64,000 bases of DNA from an uncultured Verrucomicrobiales bacterium. GTDB lineage: Bacteria; Verrucomicrobiota; Verrucomicrobiia; Verrucomicrobiales; DEV007. Within the stretch, counting starts at the first letter, position 1, and every line of letters starts with the position of its first letter. Both the position numbers and the translations under genes were made by a program. This document shows, one piece after another, positions 1 to 8,337 of the stretch. The stretch lies in assembly GCA_943789025.1 (NCBI GenBank), contig CALSSN010000002.1, forward strand, positions 124,001-188,000. The letters run 5' to 3'. The notes under the pieces are model-generated. The model worked only from the letters and a program-made list of their open reading frames with translations, was not told where the DNA came from and searched no databases.

Positions 1-1
1 T

Positions 2-310
2 CTTAAACAGAACGCGGCAACTCCAAGAATCGACTATCCCCCGCTGGAAGTGGTTCGCAGCAAGATCTCCAGTTCCTTCTCGAAAGGGGTCGTGACCCAC
101 CAGCTCAACGATATTCCCACCAGGATCACCAATCCTGCTCGCTCGGTGGTCGATTGCTTCAAATACCGAAGCCGGGTCGGTCTCGATGCCTGTCTCGAAG
201 CACTCAAGGATATCCTCAGCAAAGGCGTAAAACCGATGGAGATCATGGACTACGCCAAAGCCCAGCGCGTCACCAGTGTGATTCGCCCTTATCTCGATGC
301 CCTGGTATAA
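2..310 (+). CDS. AbiEi-type antitoxin, C-terminal part (5' end outside window)
   Basis: The frame is open from the first bases of the window, so only the last 102 codons of the gene are seen. Residues around 'ITNPARSVVDCFKYR' and the following helical stretch 'GLDACLEALKDIL' resemble the C-terminal domain of AbiEi-family antitoxins, which repress their own operon and counter the AbiEii nucleotidyltransferase. The stop lies 3 bp before the start of a gene with AbiEii features, the usual antitoxin-then-toxin order. A GTG at 50 could be mistaken for the start but is internal to the open frame. The N-terminal winged-helix domain cannot be checked here. Confidence 0.8.
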   Translation, partial: LKQNAATPRIDYPPLEVVRSKISSSFSKGVVTHQLNDIPTRITNPARSVVDCFKYRSRVGLDACLEALKDILSKGVKPMEIMDYAKAQRVTSVIRPYLDALV

Positions 311-313
311 GCC

Positions 314-1210
314 ATGAATCTCGTCGCCTCACTCCAGGACCGCCTCAAGAACGAGGGGCGTCGAACCGGTATACAGTATGCCTCGTTGCTCGAGCAATTT
401 GCCCTTAGTCGCTTTTTTGCGCGCCTGGCTCAAAGTGCCTATGCGGACCGCTTTATCCTCAAAGGTGCTCAGCTCTTCCGCTTTCTGGAGCAACAGGGGC
501 ACCGCCCGACCCGGGATGCGGATTTCCTCAGTTTCGGCGACTATGACCCCGAGTCCTTGAGGGAGATATTCACTGAAATTTGCCAGCTTGCTCCGGAAAA
601 GGAAGATGCCTTGAGCTGGGAAAACATTCGGGCAGCGGCGATTCGCAATGAGAACAGCTACGGCGGCGTGCGGGTGTTGATCACCTGTCAGCTCGGTAGA
701 GTGAGAATCCCACTGCAATTTGACATCGGCTTTGGAGACATCATTACCCCCGAAGTCCGAATTCAGGAGTGGGCAGCACCGCTCGACTATCAGGACGTCC
801 CTCTTGCGACGTATCCCATGGAGACTGTTGTGGCCGAGAAACTGGAAGCTGCTGTTTCTCTGGGGATCAATAATAGCCGAATGAAGGATTTTTATGATCT
901 TCATTGGCTCCAATCTCGCATCAACTTTGACGGAAAAGATCTCACAGAAGCGGTCACCAATACCTTCGCCCGGCGCTCGACCGTCATCCCTGGCACGATC
1001 CCTTTGCCATTTACGGAAGAGTTCAGCTCTGACGCACAAAAGATCGTGCAATGGTCCGCTTTTCTCCGTAAGGGGAGGCTTCGTCACCTCGAACTGCCGG
1101 TTGTTCTCAGTGACTTGGCAGCGTTTCTACTCCCCGTGCTTCAGATACAGGTTTCTGACCAAGTTTGGACTCCTCCCGACAAGTGGAGTCCAGATTCAAA
1201 ACGCTCATGA
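314..1210 (+). CDS. AbiEii-type nucleotidyltransferase toxin
   Basis: This 298-residue protein matches the AbiEii/AbiGii toxin family of type IV toxin-antitoxin systems, which act as nucleotidyltransferases. Visible motifs are 'FILKGAQLFRF' (about 48-58), the catalytic-type 'RPTRDADFL' with two acidic residues (about 64-72), 'DIGFGD', 'VVAEKLEA' and 'RMKDFYDL'. Many family members read LKGG or LKGA at the first motif, so this looks functional. It starts 3 bp after the AbiEi-like antitoxin and is probably co-transcribed and translationally coupled. The pair may act in phage abortive infection or as a stability module; which one cannot be told from sequence. Confidence 0.88.
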   Translation: MNLVASLQDRLKNEGRRTGIQYASLLEQFALSRFFARLAQSAYADRFILKGAQLFRFLEQQGHRPTRDADFLSFGDYDPESLREIFTEICQLAPEKEDALSWENIRAAAIRNENSYGGVRVLITCQLGRVRIPLQFDIGFGDIITPEVRIQEWAAPLDYQDVPLATYPMETVVAEKLEAAVSLGINNSRMKDFYDLHWLQSRINFDGKDLTEAVTNTFARRSTVIPGTIPLPFTEEFSSDAQKIVQWSAFLRKGRLRHLELPVVLSDLAAFLLPVLQIQVSDQVWTPPDKWSPDSKRS

Positions 1211-1342
1211 AATTCACCGAGGGTCGCCAGGGACACTCAACTCATCTGGAGACGCTGCGAGCCTGTTGGCAGGAAGTGTGTTGGTAAGAAATGTCAGTGG
1301 ACCATGATCGACAATAGACTCCCGGCGCTCCGGACAGCCTGA

Positions 1343-1565
1343 CTACGAAACCATAGCCCCGCTGAGCACTTCCCACATGCGGACCATGGCGAGGGTGTCG
1401 AGAGTGTCGAGGTGGCGTAGGCGAAGAACTCCAGCTTGATTTGTCGGCGGCGGTCTGCGCGGGTGGAGGGTTTGAGGAAGGGGCGGCTCACGTCGCGGTT
1501 GAGGGAAGACCACGCTTCCTCGTCGATCTCAGCTCATCGAGCAGCTGAACGATCTCTTCGGACAT
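1343..1565 (-). pseudogene. small ORF of about 74 aa, frame broken twice
   Basis: Three overlapping minus-strand frames each look coding in turn: an ATG-led start 'MSEEIVQLLDEL', a middle 'RPFLKPSTRADRRRQIKLEFF', and an end 'LDTLAMVRMWEVLSGAMVS' followed by TAG. Restoring one G in a GG run and one C in a CCC run joins them into a single 75-codon frame (223 nt plus 2). I do not recognise the family. It is either a small gene with two homopolymer indels introduced in assembly or a recently broken gene. It lies between the AbiE pair and IS debris. Confidence 0.4.
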
Positions 1566-1659
1566 CCTCAACTTCCCCCACATCGGCCCAAGCCCTCTTG
1601 CTTTCCTCTACTTTTTCAAGTCGACCAAAACAGCTTCACCGGAAGCTGCTCTGACGGAG

Positions 1660-1869
1660 CTAGAAACTAAAAAACATCCAGAGCAGCAGCTTAATCGCTA
1701 TCAGCCAGACGGCCACAACCTGCACCTTATTGTAGGAAATCTCACCCGGCGTCTCACTCCGGCAGTCTAAAGCGCGGCCGAAGATTTGATCCCATTTCTT
1801 GAGGACTATCAGACCACCAATGATAGTGAGCGCTAAAGCCAATCCGAAAAATATTTTTAGGGCAAGCAT
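1660..1869 (-). CDS. small two-helix membrane protein, hypothetical
   Basis: The frame runs 69 codons from an internal ATG at 1869. It has a hydrophobic N-terminal helix (about residues 3-22), a short polar loop containing 'DQIFGRALDCRSETPGEISYN', and a second hydrophobic helix at the C-terminus. A longer upstream extension to 1989 is poor in coding character and runs into the IS1634 remnant, so the shorter start is preferred. No family is recognised. It is an orphan between degraded sequences. Confidence 0.45.
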   Translation of the reverse strand: MLALKIFFGLALALTIIGGLIVLKKWDQIFGRALDCRSETPGEISYNKVQVVAVWLIAIKLLLWMFFSF

Positions 1870-1951
1870 TACTGGGAAAGAATAAATTAATCTCGCAACG
1901 ATGCAACCTTCGCGGGGATGTTGACCTGCACTGCTCGCCCCTGGTGCCGCT

Positions 1952-2604
1952 AATTGGAGACAAGGCATCTTCAGCAAAGGCTCTCTCATACGCCCTGAGT
2001 CACTGGGGTAGGGCTACTTTTTCTTCTTTGGTGGGGTGGGTTTTTTTGCCCCATTTACCGAGATCAGATCACGGAGGGGAAATTTCTCCGAGAGGTTACC
2101 GCTTACTGGAGATGAAAAGAGGAGAAAGGAGCCAATTCTTTGTATCCGTTTTTACCCCGAATTGGGCCGCATGGAGCGCTTTTAAGACGCACAGAGATTT
2201 TTGGGGATTTGGCTACAGCCCAGCAAAATGAGGGAGGGAGTGGGATGAGAACGCAGTTTGCTTCGGAGCGCAGCGGACAAATCCCGAGCGCCTGGGAGCG
2301 GCCAGAAAAGAGGCCGGGCGCGCCTGGCACCTGGTTGAAGTCAAGGTGCCGGAAGACGGACAAACCATCGGCCCAGAGAGTTTCAGCTATCGGCTCAGGC
2401 GCGATAAACTGCGAGCGCTCATGCGGCGCGAAGGCCGTTATCTGTTGCGTGCCTTCGTGCGGGAAGCGATGGCAGCAGCCGAGATCTGGCGGCAGTATAT
2501 CGGACTGACCGAGGTCGAGGAAAGTTTCCGCAATCTGCAAGGTGATCTCGGCCTTCGGCCGATACATCATCAGAAAGAAGACCGCATCGAGGCGCACATC
2601 TTCA
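1952..2604 (+). mobile_element. IS1634-like element remnant, copy 1
   Basis: This segment is a near-identical direct repeat of 14386-15027. Its second half carries, in the frame of the GTG at 2346, a transposase fragment of the IS1634/IS4-like DDE type: 'LTEVEESFRNLQGDLGLRP' then 'HHQKEDRIEAHIF', the typical C-terminal region. The coding match breaks off at about 2604, where copy 2 continues to the natural end. The N-terminal catalytic part is missing from both copies. The first 300 bp are conserved between copies but I cannot assign them. Copy 1 has about 12 extra bases near 2195 relative to copy 2. Confidence 0.75.
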
Positions 2605-3009
2605 TCAGCCCCCGCTGGCACCGGCATAGCTGGGTTGGGAACTCAGTAGCATAGCGTCAAGGGTGCGCCCTTTGCCAGTCCGGTGGCCGATTTCTCAACT
2701 ACGATCACGCTGGCTTTGACTTCCAGATCAAAGCGACCGGCCAGGTGTTGCTGCTTCCTTTGTGCAGTCGCGATTGCGATCAGCACTTTCTCAGGAGACC
2801 TGTCTTGCAGTCTTCGTTCTGAATGGATAGGAATCGCAGCGTTGACGAGCGCTCTTGTCGCGAGCATCACAAGGATGCTGCTGGTGACGAAGGATGGCAG
2901 GTCAAACGTCATGCAGGTTACTCTGCACGGGCATCTCGTCCAGATTGTGTGAGCTCACGCCCATAGAACCCTTGGAAATAGATGTGCGAAATTACCGTCT
3001 GGCTTCGAT
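2605..3009 (+). other. no convincing gene; likely debris next to IS remnant
   Basis: About 400 bp follow the broken end of the IS1634-like copy. Short frames exist on both strands (for example minus 2643-2912) but none has a recognisable motif, a good ribosome site or a hydrophobicity pattern that would support a gene. The stretch is probably remnant sequence from earlier insertions. Confidence 0.4.
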
Positions 3010-3222
3010 TCATGGCTCTAAGAAAAGTTCAAAGACGAATCCGAAAACTTTTGGGAACAGTGCCCCAAGGAGCGCCCCCAATGCGACACCTCCTCCGGCA
3101 ACCGCCAGGATTCCCTTGAATCCCTCGAGTGGAAACCCATCAAAGACAAAAGGGTAGGCGATCGGCATAAGAATCCCAAATAGCAGGGCTCCAAAGACGG
3201 CGGCAAGAATTCTTTTGATCAT
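3010..3222 (-). CDS. small glycine-rich two-helix membrane protein
   Basis: This 70-residue protein starts with 'MIKRILAAVFGALLFGILM', a basic start followed by a hydrophobic helix, and has a second Gly/Ala-rich helix (about residues 38-60, 'LAVAGGGVALGALLGALFP'). GxxxG-like spacing suggests helix packing in the membrane. No family name can be given. It lies downstream of the hybrid kinase on the same strand but 280 bp away, so a shared transcript is not shown. Confidence 0.55.
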   Translation of the reverse strand: MIKRILAAVFGALLFGILMPIAYPFVFDGFPLEGFKGILAVAGGGVALGALLGALFPKVFGFVFELFLEP

Positions 3223-3421
3223 AACTTAATAATTTTTCAAGAGTGCAATGGTCACGGGGGCGTCGCTGGTCCACGGTTGTTCGGTTGGTGCAGTGGCACG
3301 GTAGAGGAGAGAGAAGCACAGAGCGCATTCAGGTTCACGAACTTTTTTACTCTCCGTCATTCACGCTCCAGTCTCCAGAGCGGGTGAAATTGAGAAAATC
3401 GAGCGATAAGCATGACCGCCT

Positions 3422-3456
3422 GGGAATTGCCTGATCAAACACCTTCAAGGTCGCTG
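3422..3456 (+). repeat. 35-bp imperfect direct repeat, left copy (flanks hybrid kinase)
   Basis: The 35 bases here match 5811-5845 at 31 of 35 positions in the same orientation. A second shared block of 16 identical bases lies at 3389-3404 and 5598-5613. Read on the minus strand, both 35-bp copies look like the last codons of a reading frame ending in TGA. Confidence 0.6.
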
Positions 3457-3501
3457 ATCACCGGCAAGGGGTCGAGAGGGTTTCTGCACGCGTCTCACAG
3501 A

Positions 3502-5586
3502 TTACTCGGCCAAGGTCGCGTTTTGAGCCGCCGCCAGGGCCTCAGCGAGCTGCCTGGCGGAGAATGGCTTGCTCACATAGTCATCCATTCCGGCAGCCAG
3601 ACACTTCTCCTTGTCCTCATTTCTCGCGTAAGCGGTCAGTGCAATGATCACGGTGCAGTCGGCTGTCTTGGTGTCGGCCTCCAGTCGTCGAATTTCACGG
3701 GTAGCGCCGAAGCCGTTCATGTAAGGCATTTGGCAGTCCATGAGAATGATGTCGTATCGGAGGGATCTCCATGACTCGATGGCATCACGGCCGTTTGTGA
3801 CGAAGTCCGCGCGGCATCCGAGTTTTTCGAGCAGATGCGCGGTCAGTAAGCGGTTGGTTTCATTGTCTTCAGCGACGAGAATTTTCAGACCGTGGTCAAG
3901 GCGCGGGTAGGCGGCGTCCTGCCCGCCTGTGGTCAGTCCGTGCTCGGTTTCTACGGGGGCGGCGTTGACCGTCCCTGCCTCATCCGGGGCGGCATTTTCG
4001 CCTGGCTGCGTCGTGCCGGCTGCTTCTTTACCGATCGCGAGCGTGAGCTCAAACCAGAAGACGGAACCCTTTCCGGGTTCACTCTCGACGCCGATCCTGC
4101 CACCTTGAAGCTCGACAATGCTCTTGCTGATAGCCAGTCCCAGGCCGGTTCCGCCCCGTAGATGAGAGTGGCTGCTTTCGATCTGGTGGAAAGGGGTGAA
4201 GAGGAGTTTCAGATCTTCCTCGGTGATGCCTGCTCCGGTATCTTCCACTTCGAAACGCAGAGTGACCGGATTGGTATTCTCTCCGATGCGGCTGACTCGG
4301 ACTGTAACTTGCCCGGCTTCGGAAAATTTGATGCCATTGTCGATGAGGTTGGTAAGAACCTGGCGAAGGCGCCCCTTGTCCCCGATCAGCACATCTGGAA
4401 CGTCATTTGCCGTCTCTATTTCGAGAGTAACCGTTTTCTTATCGGCACGTGGGACCAGAGACAGTCTGATGCTGTCCAAAAGATTTCGGAGTTGGTAGTC
4501 GGACTTGTGCAGGAGAAACTTCGCATCACTCTCGATGCGTGAGAAGTCGAGAATTTGGTTGATGATTTCCAGGAGCGCTTCCCCGCTCTCTTCGACGGTT
4601 TTGGAGAATTCCACCTGCTGCTCATTGAGTGGTGTGTCCAGGAGGAGCCTGTTCATACCAAGGATCGCATTCATGGGCGTACGGATCTCGTGGCTCATCA
4701 TAGCGAGGAAATCGCTTTTGGCCTGGTTGGCCTGTTCGGCTTTCTGTTTGGAAACCTCAAGTGCGTCCTCGGCGTCCTTCAATGTGCTGATATCTGTATG
4801 GGTTCCTATGACTCGGGCCGGTTTCCGGTCTGCTGTCCACTCAACCACTTGTCCCCGATCGAGAACCCACTTGTAAGTTCCGTCCTTGCAGAGAACTCGG
4901 TGCTCGTTCTGGTAAAATTCCGTCTCGCCGCTGAAATGCCGCTCAAGATCCTCGTAGCATTGTTTCTTGTCATCCGGGTGAACTCGCTTGTCCCATTCTT
5001 CCAATTCGTTGGATATCTCGTCTGGATCATGCCCGAGCATTTCGATCCATCGCTGGCTGAAGAACACCTTGTTAGGGGCCACTTCCCAGTCCCACACTCC
5101 GTCGCGATTACCTTCCAGCGCGCGCATCCAGCGTTCTTCGCTCAATTGCGAGTTTTGTCGCCAATTGCGGAGTTCGGCTGATTTAAATTCCCCTTCAAGC
5201 AGTTCTGTGAGGTCGCTGAGGAGTTCTCTGCGTGAAGGCGAGAGGGGTGTCGGTTCGCGGCCGCCGATCCAGAAAATACCGATGCGGCTACCATCAGAAT
5301 CCAGGAGAGGTTTTCCGGCAAGGAAGCGGATGCCACATTCCTGCACCAGCCGAAGGTCACGAAGGCTTTCGGCATTCGAGGTGTCGGGGATGCTCAGGAT
5401 GCCTTTTTCCCAGGTGGCATCGCAGAGGAGAGTCGCCAGAGGAATCTGTTCAAAGACGCCGGATTCCTCGACTTTCTTGCACCACTGGCGGTGTTTCTTT
5501 TCCGTGGACACTCCGACTGCCTTCGCATCAAATATTTCACGAGCCAGCCTCGAAATTCGCTCTGCATATTTTTGTGAAAGTTGCAT
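3502..5586 (-). CDS. hybrid sensor histidine kinase/response regulator (GAF-PAS-HisKA-HATPase-REC)
   Basis: This 694-residue cytoplasmic hybrid kinase has a GAF-like sensor (about 1-135), a PAS/PAC domain (about 150-272, with 'WDWEVAPNKVFFSQRW' and 'IGTHTDISTLKDAE'), a short coiled linker, HisKA with 'MMSHEIRTPMN' (phospho-acceptor His299), and HATPase_c with N ('LTNLIDNGIKFS'), G1 ('DTGAGI') and G2 ('GGTGLGL') boxes. An Ala/Pro-rich linker leads to a receiver domain (about 568-690) with 'VAEDN', acceptor Asp617 in 'LMDCQMP' and the conserved Lys in 'VSKPF'. No membrane segment is seen. A GGAGG abuts the ATG with no spacer, which is unusual. No separate output regulator lies next to it. Confidence 0.95.
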   Translation of the reverse strand: MQLSQKYAERISRLAREIFDAKAVGVSTEKKHRQWCKKVEESGVFEQIPLATLLCDATWEKGILSIPDTSNAESLRDLRLVQECGIRFLAGKPLLDSDGSRIGIFWIGGREPTPLSPSRRELLSDLTELLEGEFKSAELRNWRQNSQLSEERWMRALEGNRDGVWDWEVAPNKVFFSQRWIEMLGHDPDEISNELEEWDKRVHPDDKKQCYEDLERHFSGETEFYQNEHRVLCKDGTYKWVLDRGQVVEWTADRKPARVIGTHTDISTLKDAEDALEVSKQKAEQANQAKSDFLAMMSHEIRTPMNAILGMNRLLLDTPLNEQQVEFSKTVEESGEALLEIINQILDFSRIESDAKFLLHKSDYQLRNLLDSIRLSLVPRADKKTVTLEIETANDVPDVLIGDKGRLRQVLTNLIDNGIKFSEAGQVTVRVSRIGENTNPVTLRFEVEDTGAGITEEDLKLLFTPFHQIESSHSHLRGGTGLGLAISKSIVELQGGRIGVESEPGKGSVFWFELTLAIGKEAAGTTQPGENAAPDEAGTVNAAPVETEHGLTTGGQDAAYPRLDHGLKILVAEDNETNRLLTAHLLEKLGCRADFVTNGRDAIESWRSLRYDIILMDCQMPYMNGFGATREIRRLEADTKTADCTVIIALTAYARNEDKEKCLAAGMDDYVSKPFSARQLAEALAAAQNATLAE

Positions 5587-6211
5587 CCTCCAGGGGCATT
5601 GAGAAAATCGAGCAATGCTTCGGAAGCATTCGGAAAGGAATTTCTAGGGTCACGCAGATAGAAGATTTTTCAAGTCAGCAGTTATCGTAGATCACAGGAG
5701 CATGCTTTGTCGTATTACTGCAGTTCAGGCGACCGGGTAGACGCTGAGTGGGATTCGGCCGCGTCAGGGCACTGGGGCGGCAGAGCTCGGGCGGTTATTT
5801 TTCACCGCGAGAGAATTGCCTGCTCAAACACTTTCAAGGGCGCTGGTAATGGCTTTGATGGCCGGCGTGGTCAGAGCCAGATCGCACGTAAACGCAAGTG
5901 CTGTGCCGCGGCATTTAGGGGATAGAGGTCATAGCCATCCAGTAGCAGCCCAGCAGCCCAAGGAAGCCGCAGGGGAATCCGATCCATAACGGGCGCCAGC
6001 GGCGGAATAAACCATTCTAGTCCTCGGGCCACAGTTGTGAGGGGGCGCAGTGCCTCCCGCATTCGGACTATCCGCGGCGAGGAATCAAAGAGTTTGAAGA
6101 AGCAATTTTCTGGTATCATCCACTTCACTACTGGCAGGGAGCACGAGATCCTCTGCGGGTGAAAAGTTCAGCGAGGATTGCCCTTGTTCCCAAGCCTTTA
6201 AGAAAGTAGTG
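5587..6211 (+). other. 620 bp without a supported gene; right copy of kinase-flanking repeat
   Basis: This stretch lies between the divergently oriented kinase and lipoprotein genes. It holds the right copies of two direct-repeat blocks (5598-5613 and 5811-5845) also found downstream of the kinase. A minus-strand frame near 5845-5920 reads 'LALTTPAIKAITSALESV' before a stop, which looks like a relict C-terminus. An 85-codon minus frame at 5871-6128 is not convincing. Confidence 0.45.
5811..5845 (+). repeat. 35-bp imperfect direct repeat, right copy
   Basis: Partner of 3422-3456 (31 of 35 identical). Together with the 16-bp blocks it brackets the hybrid kinase gene, consistent with the kinase having been inserted in, or duplicated with, a related sequence. 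Confidence 0.6.
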
Positions 6212-6736
6212 ATGATCATGTCCCCTTCGATCAGACGAGTTGCGTGCACCCTCGGCTTGCTGCCTGCTCTGCTGATATTCGGCTGCGCTACAGGCCCAGG
6301 CCCCTCCGGCCTGCCGGCAGAGCCAACCATGGTGATCTACAACTCCCCCCCGGAAATCAGTCACTTTGATCTTGGGGACTCGGGTCGTACCCACGGAGAA
6401 CTCATTAGCTGGCACGCCGATCTGGACGCAGTCGAAGGTGACACATCGACATCAATCGGGCACTGCAACGGCACGATGCAGATCACGCGTCTTGGGGCCC
6501 GGGAGGACGGCCGTTGCCACCGCATGACCAATATCGAGCTGGATTGGGATGACTCCGACGACTCGCTGCTGGTGGCCGGCTCCCACCCTTACAAGCACGG
6601 TGCGATAGAAACCGATATCCCGATCGTGCGCGCGATCATCGGTGGCACCGGGACCTTTGCCGCGGCTCGCGGTCAGATGGTCAGCGAAAAACTCGTCAGC
6701 GGTTGGTATCGGCACTCCATTTGGATCGTGGACTGA
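6212..6736 (+). CDS. lipoprotein with dirigent/allene-oxide-cyclase-like C-terminal motif
   Basis: This 174-residue protein has a lipoprotein signal peptide: a basic start, a hydrophobic core 'TLGLLPALLIFGC' and a lipobox Cys at about residue 25, so it should be anchored in the periplasm or outer membrane. The mature part is polar with many His and Asp. Near the C-terminus 'AIIGGTGTFAAARGQM' matches the hallmark of dirigent and allene-oxide-cyclase-like beta barrels, where a Gly-Gly-Thr-Gly turn precedes a strand. A start at GTG 6209, ATG 6212 or ATG 6218 is possible; the lipobox is the same in all. The ligand is unknown, and membership of the fold is inferred from one motif. Confidence 0.72.
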   Translation: MIMSPSIRRVACTLGLLPALLIFGCATGPGPSGLPAEPTMVIYNSPPEISHFDLGDSGRTHGELISWHADLDAVEGDTSTSIGHCNGTMQITRLGAREDGRCHRMTNIELDWDDSDDSLLVAGSHPYKHGAIETDIPIVRAIIGGTGTFAAARGQMVSEKLVSGWYRHSIWIVD

Positions 6737-7270
6737 AGAAGCCTATCGAGGCTTTCGCGGAGCGTGTAATGCCACTCGCCGAAATTCTGCCCACATTCAG
6801 AACAATAAAGGGTCTAACAGGTTTTTCTATGCGGGGAATGGCCCTGCACCTGTTGCAAGGTGACCCGATCAAAGGGTCGCTGAAATCCAAGTAGCAACGG
6901 GCGGCACTTGACCCATCATACCGCACAAAACTTATTTAGAAGCTTCATACGTAACCCCTGCTACCGACAGACGCCGAGGGTGAAAAGAGTTGCAAAAGGA
7001 AATCCCTAGCTGGTAATGTGGGCGTGCACAGCCGTAGATATCTTGAGAGTAAGGACTGGCTGGAAGCTTCCATCCTTTCTTGCTGAAGATGCCCTGCAGC
7101 AAACACCAGAAGATAATAGCTATGCGGCCTGCCAAATGACGCAATGAATCCCTCAACGGGAATTTCGGTCACAATCTCAAAACGTAACAATATTTCAGGC
7201 CGCTAATGACACCGGCAAAGCATTGAATGGGCGCCATTCGCCTGAATTTTTGATTTTGCGTATCCTCCTC
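6737..7270 (+). other. 530 bp without a supported gene
   Basis: Between the lipoprotein gene and lrgA only short frames occur (plus 6703-6894, minus 6696-6926 and minus 6932-7190), none with a recognisable domain. The segment may carry the promoter of the lrgA-lrgB-aceA operon, but no strong -35/-10 pair was identified. Confidence 0.4.
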
Positions 7271-7660
7271 ATGCCACCTAATTCTGCCGTGCACCCTTCA
7301 CGACTGTCGATATTCTTGGATTTGTGTCGGGGAGCCGCCATCATCGTAGGCTGTTTTTATGCTGGGCTTGGCCTGAAGGCGGGACTTGGCCTGATCATTC
7401 CGGCAAATGTGCTGGGTCTCTTTATTCTCCTTACACTTCTCGGTATAAAACTTGTTCCGCTGGAGTGGGTGCAATTAGCAAGCAAATGGCTGTTGTTTTT
7501 TTTGCCGATGCTATTCGTGCCAATCTATGTTGGCGCGGCAGCGGACAAGGCTCTCTGGGCCCAGTGGGGCTGGCTCCTCTTAACGGTTATGGTCACAGCC
7601 GTCGCGGCCATGTGGCTGCTTGTCGGACACTTGGCTCAACGAATTTTCCCTAAGGCATGA
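7271..7660 (+). CDS. lrgA: CidA/LrgA family membrane protein
   Basis: This 129-residue protein with four hydrophobic helices matches the CidA/LrgA family. Typical parts are 'GLIIPANVLGLFILLTLL' and 'LLFFLPMLFVPIYVGA'. LrgA works with LrgB. Members were first called holin/antiholin-like, but LrgAB-type pairs are now linked to transport of pyruvate and, for the plastid homologue, glycolate and glycerate. The start at 7271 is chosen over a GTG at 7223 because the family begins near this Met. The stop overlaps the lrgB start by 4 bp (ATGA), showing translational coupling. Confidence 0.9.
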   Translation: MPPNSAVHPSRLSIFLDLCRGAAIIVGCFYAGLGLKAGLGLIIPANVLGLFILLTLLGIKLVPLEWVQLASKWLLFFLPMLFVPIYVGAAADKALWAQWGWLLLTVMVTAVAAMWLLVGHLAQRIFPKA

Positions 7661-8337
7661 GTCTTCTATTCTGGAGTGCCGCTACAATCGCGTTGTTTTT
7701 TGGTACACGTGTCATCTTCATGCGCACGAAAAACTCCCTCCTTCACCCAGTCCTATGGAGCACGGTGGCCTTGATTGTTCTCATCGAAATAACCGGCCAC
7801 ACCTATCCCGCTTATGCTTATGAAACCAGCTGGATGGTATGGTTTCTCGGACCGGCGGTAGTTGCCCTTTCTGCACCCATTTATCGCTTGCGCGGGGTGC
7901 TTTTGACAAACGCGATTCCATTTATCGTCGTAGTCGTGTTCGCCGTTCTGTTTAGCATGACAAGCGTATATCTCTTGCTTATGGCCTTTCCGCTCGACCG
8001 TTCAGTGATGCAAGCTCTCACCCTGAAATCCATTACTGCGCCGGTCGCATTTGAAATCGCTAAAGGAGCGCATCTTCTGCCCGCCCTTGCCGCAGTCGGG
8101 GTGATGTTCGCCGGATTGATGGGCGCTATTTTTGGCCCTTGGGTGCTTCGTATGGGCCGCGTGCGCGATCCTCGAGCAATGGGTTTGGCGCTGGGATGTA
8201 CTTCCCACGGTGTGGGCACAGCCCGCGCTCTGGAATTAGGCGAAACACAGGGGGTTTTCGCCTCGCTCGGGATGTCCTGCTCCGCCATCGCCGCTTCGCT
8301 CATTTGTCCCGTCTTACTTCTTTATGTCTTCCACTGA
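7657..8337 (+). CDS. lrgB: LrgB/CidB family membrane protein
   Basis: This 226-residue protein with about six or seven transmembrane helices belongs to the LrgB family. Diagnostic stretches are '[20 protein letters not shown]', '[10 protein letters not shown]' and '[21 protein letters not shown]'. It starts inside the lrgA stop codon region and its end overlaps the isocitrate lyase start by 14 bp, so the three genes form one tight operon. With LrgA it probably forms a carrier for small monocarboxylates in the inner membrane. Coupling to a glyoxylate-forming enzyme suggests a C2 or C3 acid as substrate; this is inference. Confidence 0.93.
   Translation: MSLLFWSAATIALFFGTRVIFMRTKNSLLHPVLWSTVALIVLIEITGHTYPAYAYETSWMVWFLGPAVVALSAPIYRLRGVLLTNAIPFIVVVVFAVLFSMTSVYLLLMAFPLDRSVMQALTLKSITAPVAFEIAKGAHLLPALAAVGVMFAGLMGAIFGPWVLRMGRVRDPRAMGLALGCTSHGVGTARALELGETQGVFASLGMSCSAIAASLICPVLLLYVFH

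Noticed and set aside
5871-6128. 85-codon minus-strand ORF upstream of the lipoprotein gene
   Set aside because: No motif, no clear ribosome site and located in degenerate repeat-containing DNA.
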